Shown here piece after piece: positions 63,300 to 64,000 of a stretch of 64,000 nucleotides of DNA. The stretch lies in contig NZ_CP011371.1 in NCBI RefSeq assembly GCF_001017435.1, positions 6,412,148 through 6,476,147 on the forward strand, given 5' to 3'. The DNA comes from Caldimonas brevitalea. GTDB lineage: Bacteria > Pseudomonadota > Gammaproteobacteria > Burkholderiales > Burkholderiaceae_C. Below the pieces are notes generated by a model, which was not told the DNA's origin, did not search any database, and saw only the letters and a program-made list of their open reading frames with translations. Positions within the stretch are counted from its first letter, which is position 1. Each line of letters opens with the position of its first letter. Made by a program: the position numbers and the translations under genes.

Positions 63300-63432
63300 C
63301 GACACCTCGGCAGGGCCGGCGCCACCCGGGCTCGCTGCGGCGCTCACGAGCAAGGGCTCTGCGGCTGCGCCAACGCGCAGCGCAGTCCCCTCGGCGACGT
63401 CTCGCCGCGCCACGCCGGCCGGCGCCGCGGAC

Positions 63433-63567
63433 TCAGACGGCCAGGCGTTTACGGCCCTTGGCACGGCGCGCGTTGATGACCTTGCGGCCGCCACGCGTCT
63501 TCATGCGGACCAGGAAACCATGCGTGCGAGCGCGGCGGACCTTGGAAGGTTGGTAGGTGCGTTTCAT
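63433..63567 (-). CDS. rpmH: 50S ribosomal protein L34
   Basis: 44 codons plus stop, too short for most gene finders. The translation starts [18 protein letters not shown] and continues with [20 protein letters not shown] before RKRLAV, a perfect L34. Its ribosome site AAGGAA is 7 bases before the ATG. It is the first gene of the operon that leads away from the origin region. Confidence 0.98.
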   Translation of the reverse strand: MKRTYQPSKVRRARTHGFLVRMKTRGGRKVINARRAKGRKRLAV

Positions 63568-63926
63568 GTTCGATTCCTTGTTCGGCGCCCTTGTCCAGCG
63601 CCCGTGTTGAGCGCCACTGCGGCGAGCGCCTTGCCTTCGCCGAGTGGGCTCAGGCCGTCAAACCAAAGCCCGCGGGCTGCGGGCTTGAGACTCCCGGGCG
63701 GAACACCGAGCCCCTTCACGCCTGACCGGCCCGCGTGCCCACTGTCGCCGCGCCCGGGGAAGCCCCCGAGCCAACAGTCAGCCCGCTCAAGCTCGGCGTG
63801 GGCGACAAGAAGTCACACAATCCGCAGATTCGGGAAACCCTCTATTACAGCAAAAACCCCCTTTGCCGTCAACGAGTTACCCGGCGCCGGGGTGTGGACG
63901 GCGGCGCGGCAGGCGGCGCGCCGCCT

Positions 63927-63935
63927 TGTGGATAA
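63927..63935 (-). promoter_or_regulatory. DnaA box (perfect)
   Basis: TGTGGATAA, the exact reverse complement of the strong DnaA box TTATCCACA. Confidence 0.85.
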
Positions 63936-63986
63936 CTGTCCGCGACGACGCCGTTGGGGGGTAGAATCCGGCCGCTCCAAGAAGAG

Positions 63987-63995
63987 TTTTCCACA
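63987..63995 (+). promoter_or_regulatory. DnaA box (one mismatch)
   Basis: TTTTCCACA differs from TTATCCACA at the third base. It lies 60 bases from the perfect box and may be a weaker site. Confidence 0.6.
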
Positions 63996-64000
63996 AATAC

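Larger units (their letters stand above)
63568..64000. other. Origin-proximal region (oriC / dnaA promoter side)
   Basis: 433 bases with no supported gene. They contain a perfect DnaA box in reverse orientation at 63927-63935 (TGTGGATAA) and a one-mismatch box at 63987-63995 (TTTTCCACA). A comparatively AT-rich patch around 63815-63880 could be part of the unwinding element. A TAGAAT (63962-63967) could be a -10 towards a dnaA gene just off the right edge. The gene order to the left supports oriC here. The window ends before dnaA, so the assignment is inferred. Confidence 0.75.

Overview
The window looks like a complete stretch of a high-GC (about 70 percent G+C by eye) betaproteobacterial chromosome ending at the replication origin. 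The rightmost operon, transcribed leftward, is rpmH-rnpA-yidD-yidC-mnmE, and a perfect DnaA box and a one-mismatch box lie beyond rpmH at the right edge. About 35 kb to the left are mnmG-rsmG-parA-(acetyltransferase)-(hydrolase)-parB, with three near-perfect parS sites inside mnmG and rsmG. This layout, the PEP-CTERM protein, the prkA-yeaH-spoVR operon and the otsB-GH15-otsA operon fit Burkholderiales of the Leptothrix/Rubrivivax/Caldimonas type. The genus is inferred, not proven. I saw no insertion sequences, prophage, CRISPR, tRNA or rRNA genes.

Layout. 0-6 kb: the end of a GMC oxidoreductase, a hybrid histidine kinase, and a leftward pair made of a PQQ-type sugar dehydrogenase and a secreted Cu,Zn superoxide dismutase fused to a beta-propeller. 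6-17 kb: an HD-GYP protein, two glutathione transferases (one paired with a divergent LysR regulator across a palindromic operator), a TauE/SafE-type permease preceded by a terminator-ended structured leader or sRNA candidate, a Cache sensor kinase, a PEP-CTERM protein, malonyl-CoA synthetase and a flavin-nucleotide-binding protein. 17-23.7 kb: tandem Hsp20 genes with a heat-shock-type promoter candidate, a PhyH oxygenase, the trehalose operon and a YkgJ-type protein. 24-30 kb: the tRNA-modification and chromosome-partition block. 30-36 kb: prkA-yeaH-spoVR behind a well-formed sigma-54 promoter. 36-41 kb: an FAD-linked oxidase, two unknown proteins, a cobalamin adenosyltransferase and an EF-hand protein in a gene-poor stretch. 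41-50 kb: aroG with an attenuator, TldD, a diguanylate cyclase, a BtuF-like receptor and two zinc-ribbon membrane proteins. 50-58.6 kb: an RRM protein, fumC, DinB, an SDR-lptC-kdsC-kdsD operon for LPS/Kdo, a Kef-type antiporter and apt. 58.6-64 kb: a cNMP-binding protein and the origin-proximal operon.

The most notable find is a complete attenuator upstream of aroG (DAHP synthase). A 23-codon leader peptide carries four consecutive Phe codons followed by Trp and Phe. It is followed by a strong intrinsic terminator and an alternative pairing segment, and preceded by a promoter placed so that the leader mRNA may be leaderless. Other signals worth testing are the SOD-propeller fusion beside a PQQ enzyme, the three parS sites, the sigma-54 promoter with a long upstream region for prkA, and two candidate structured RNAs.
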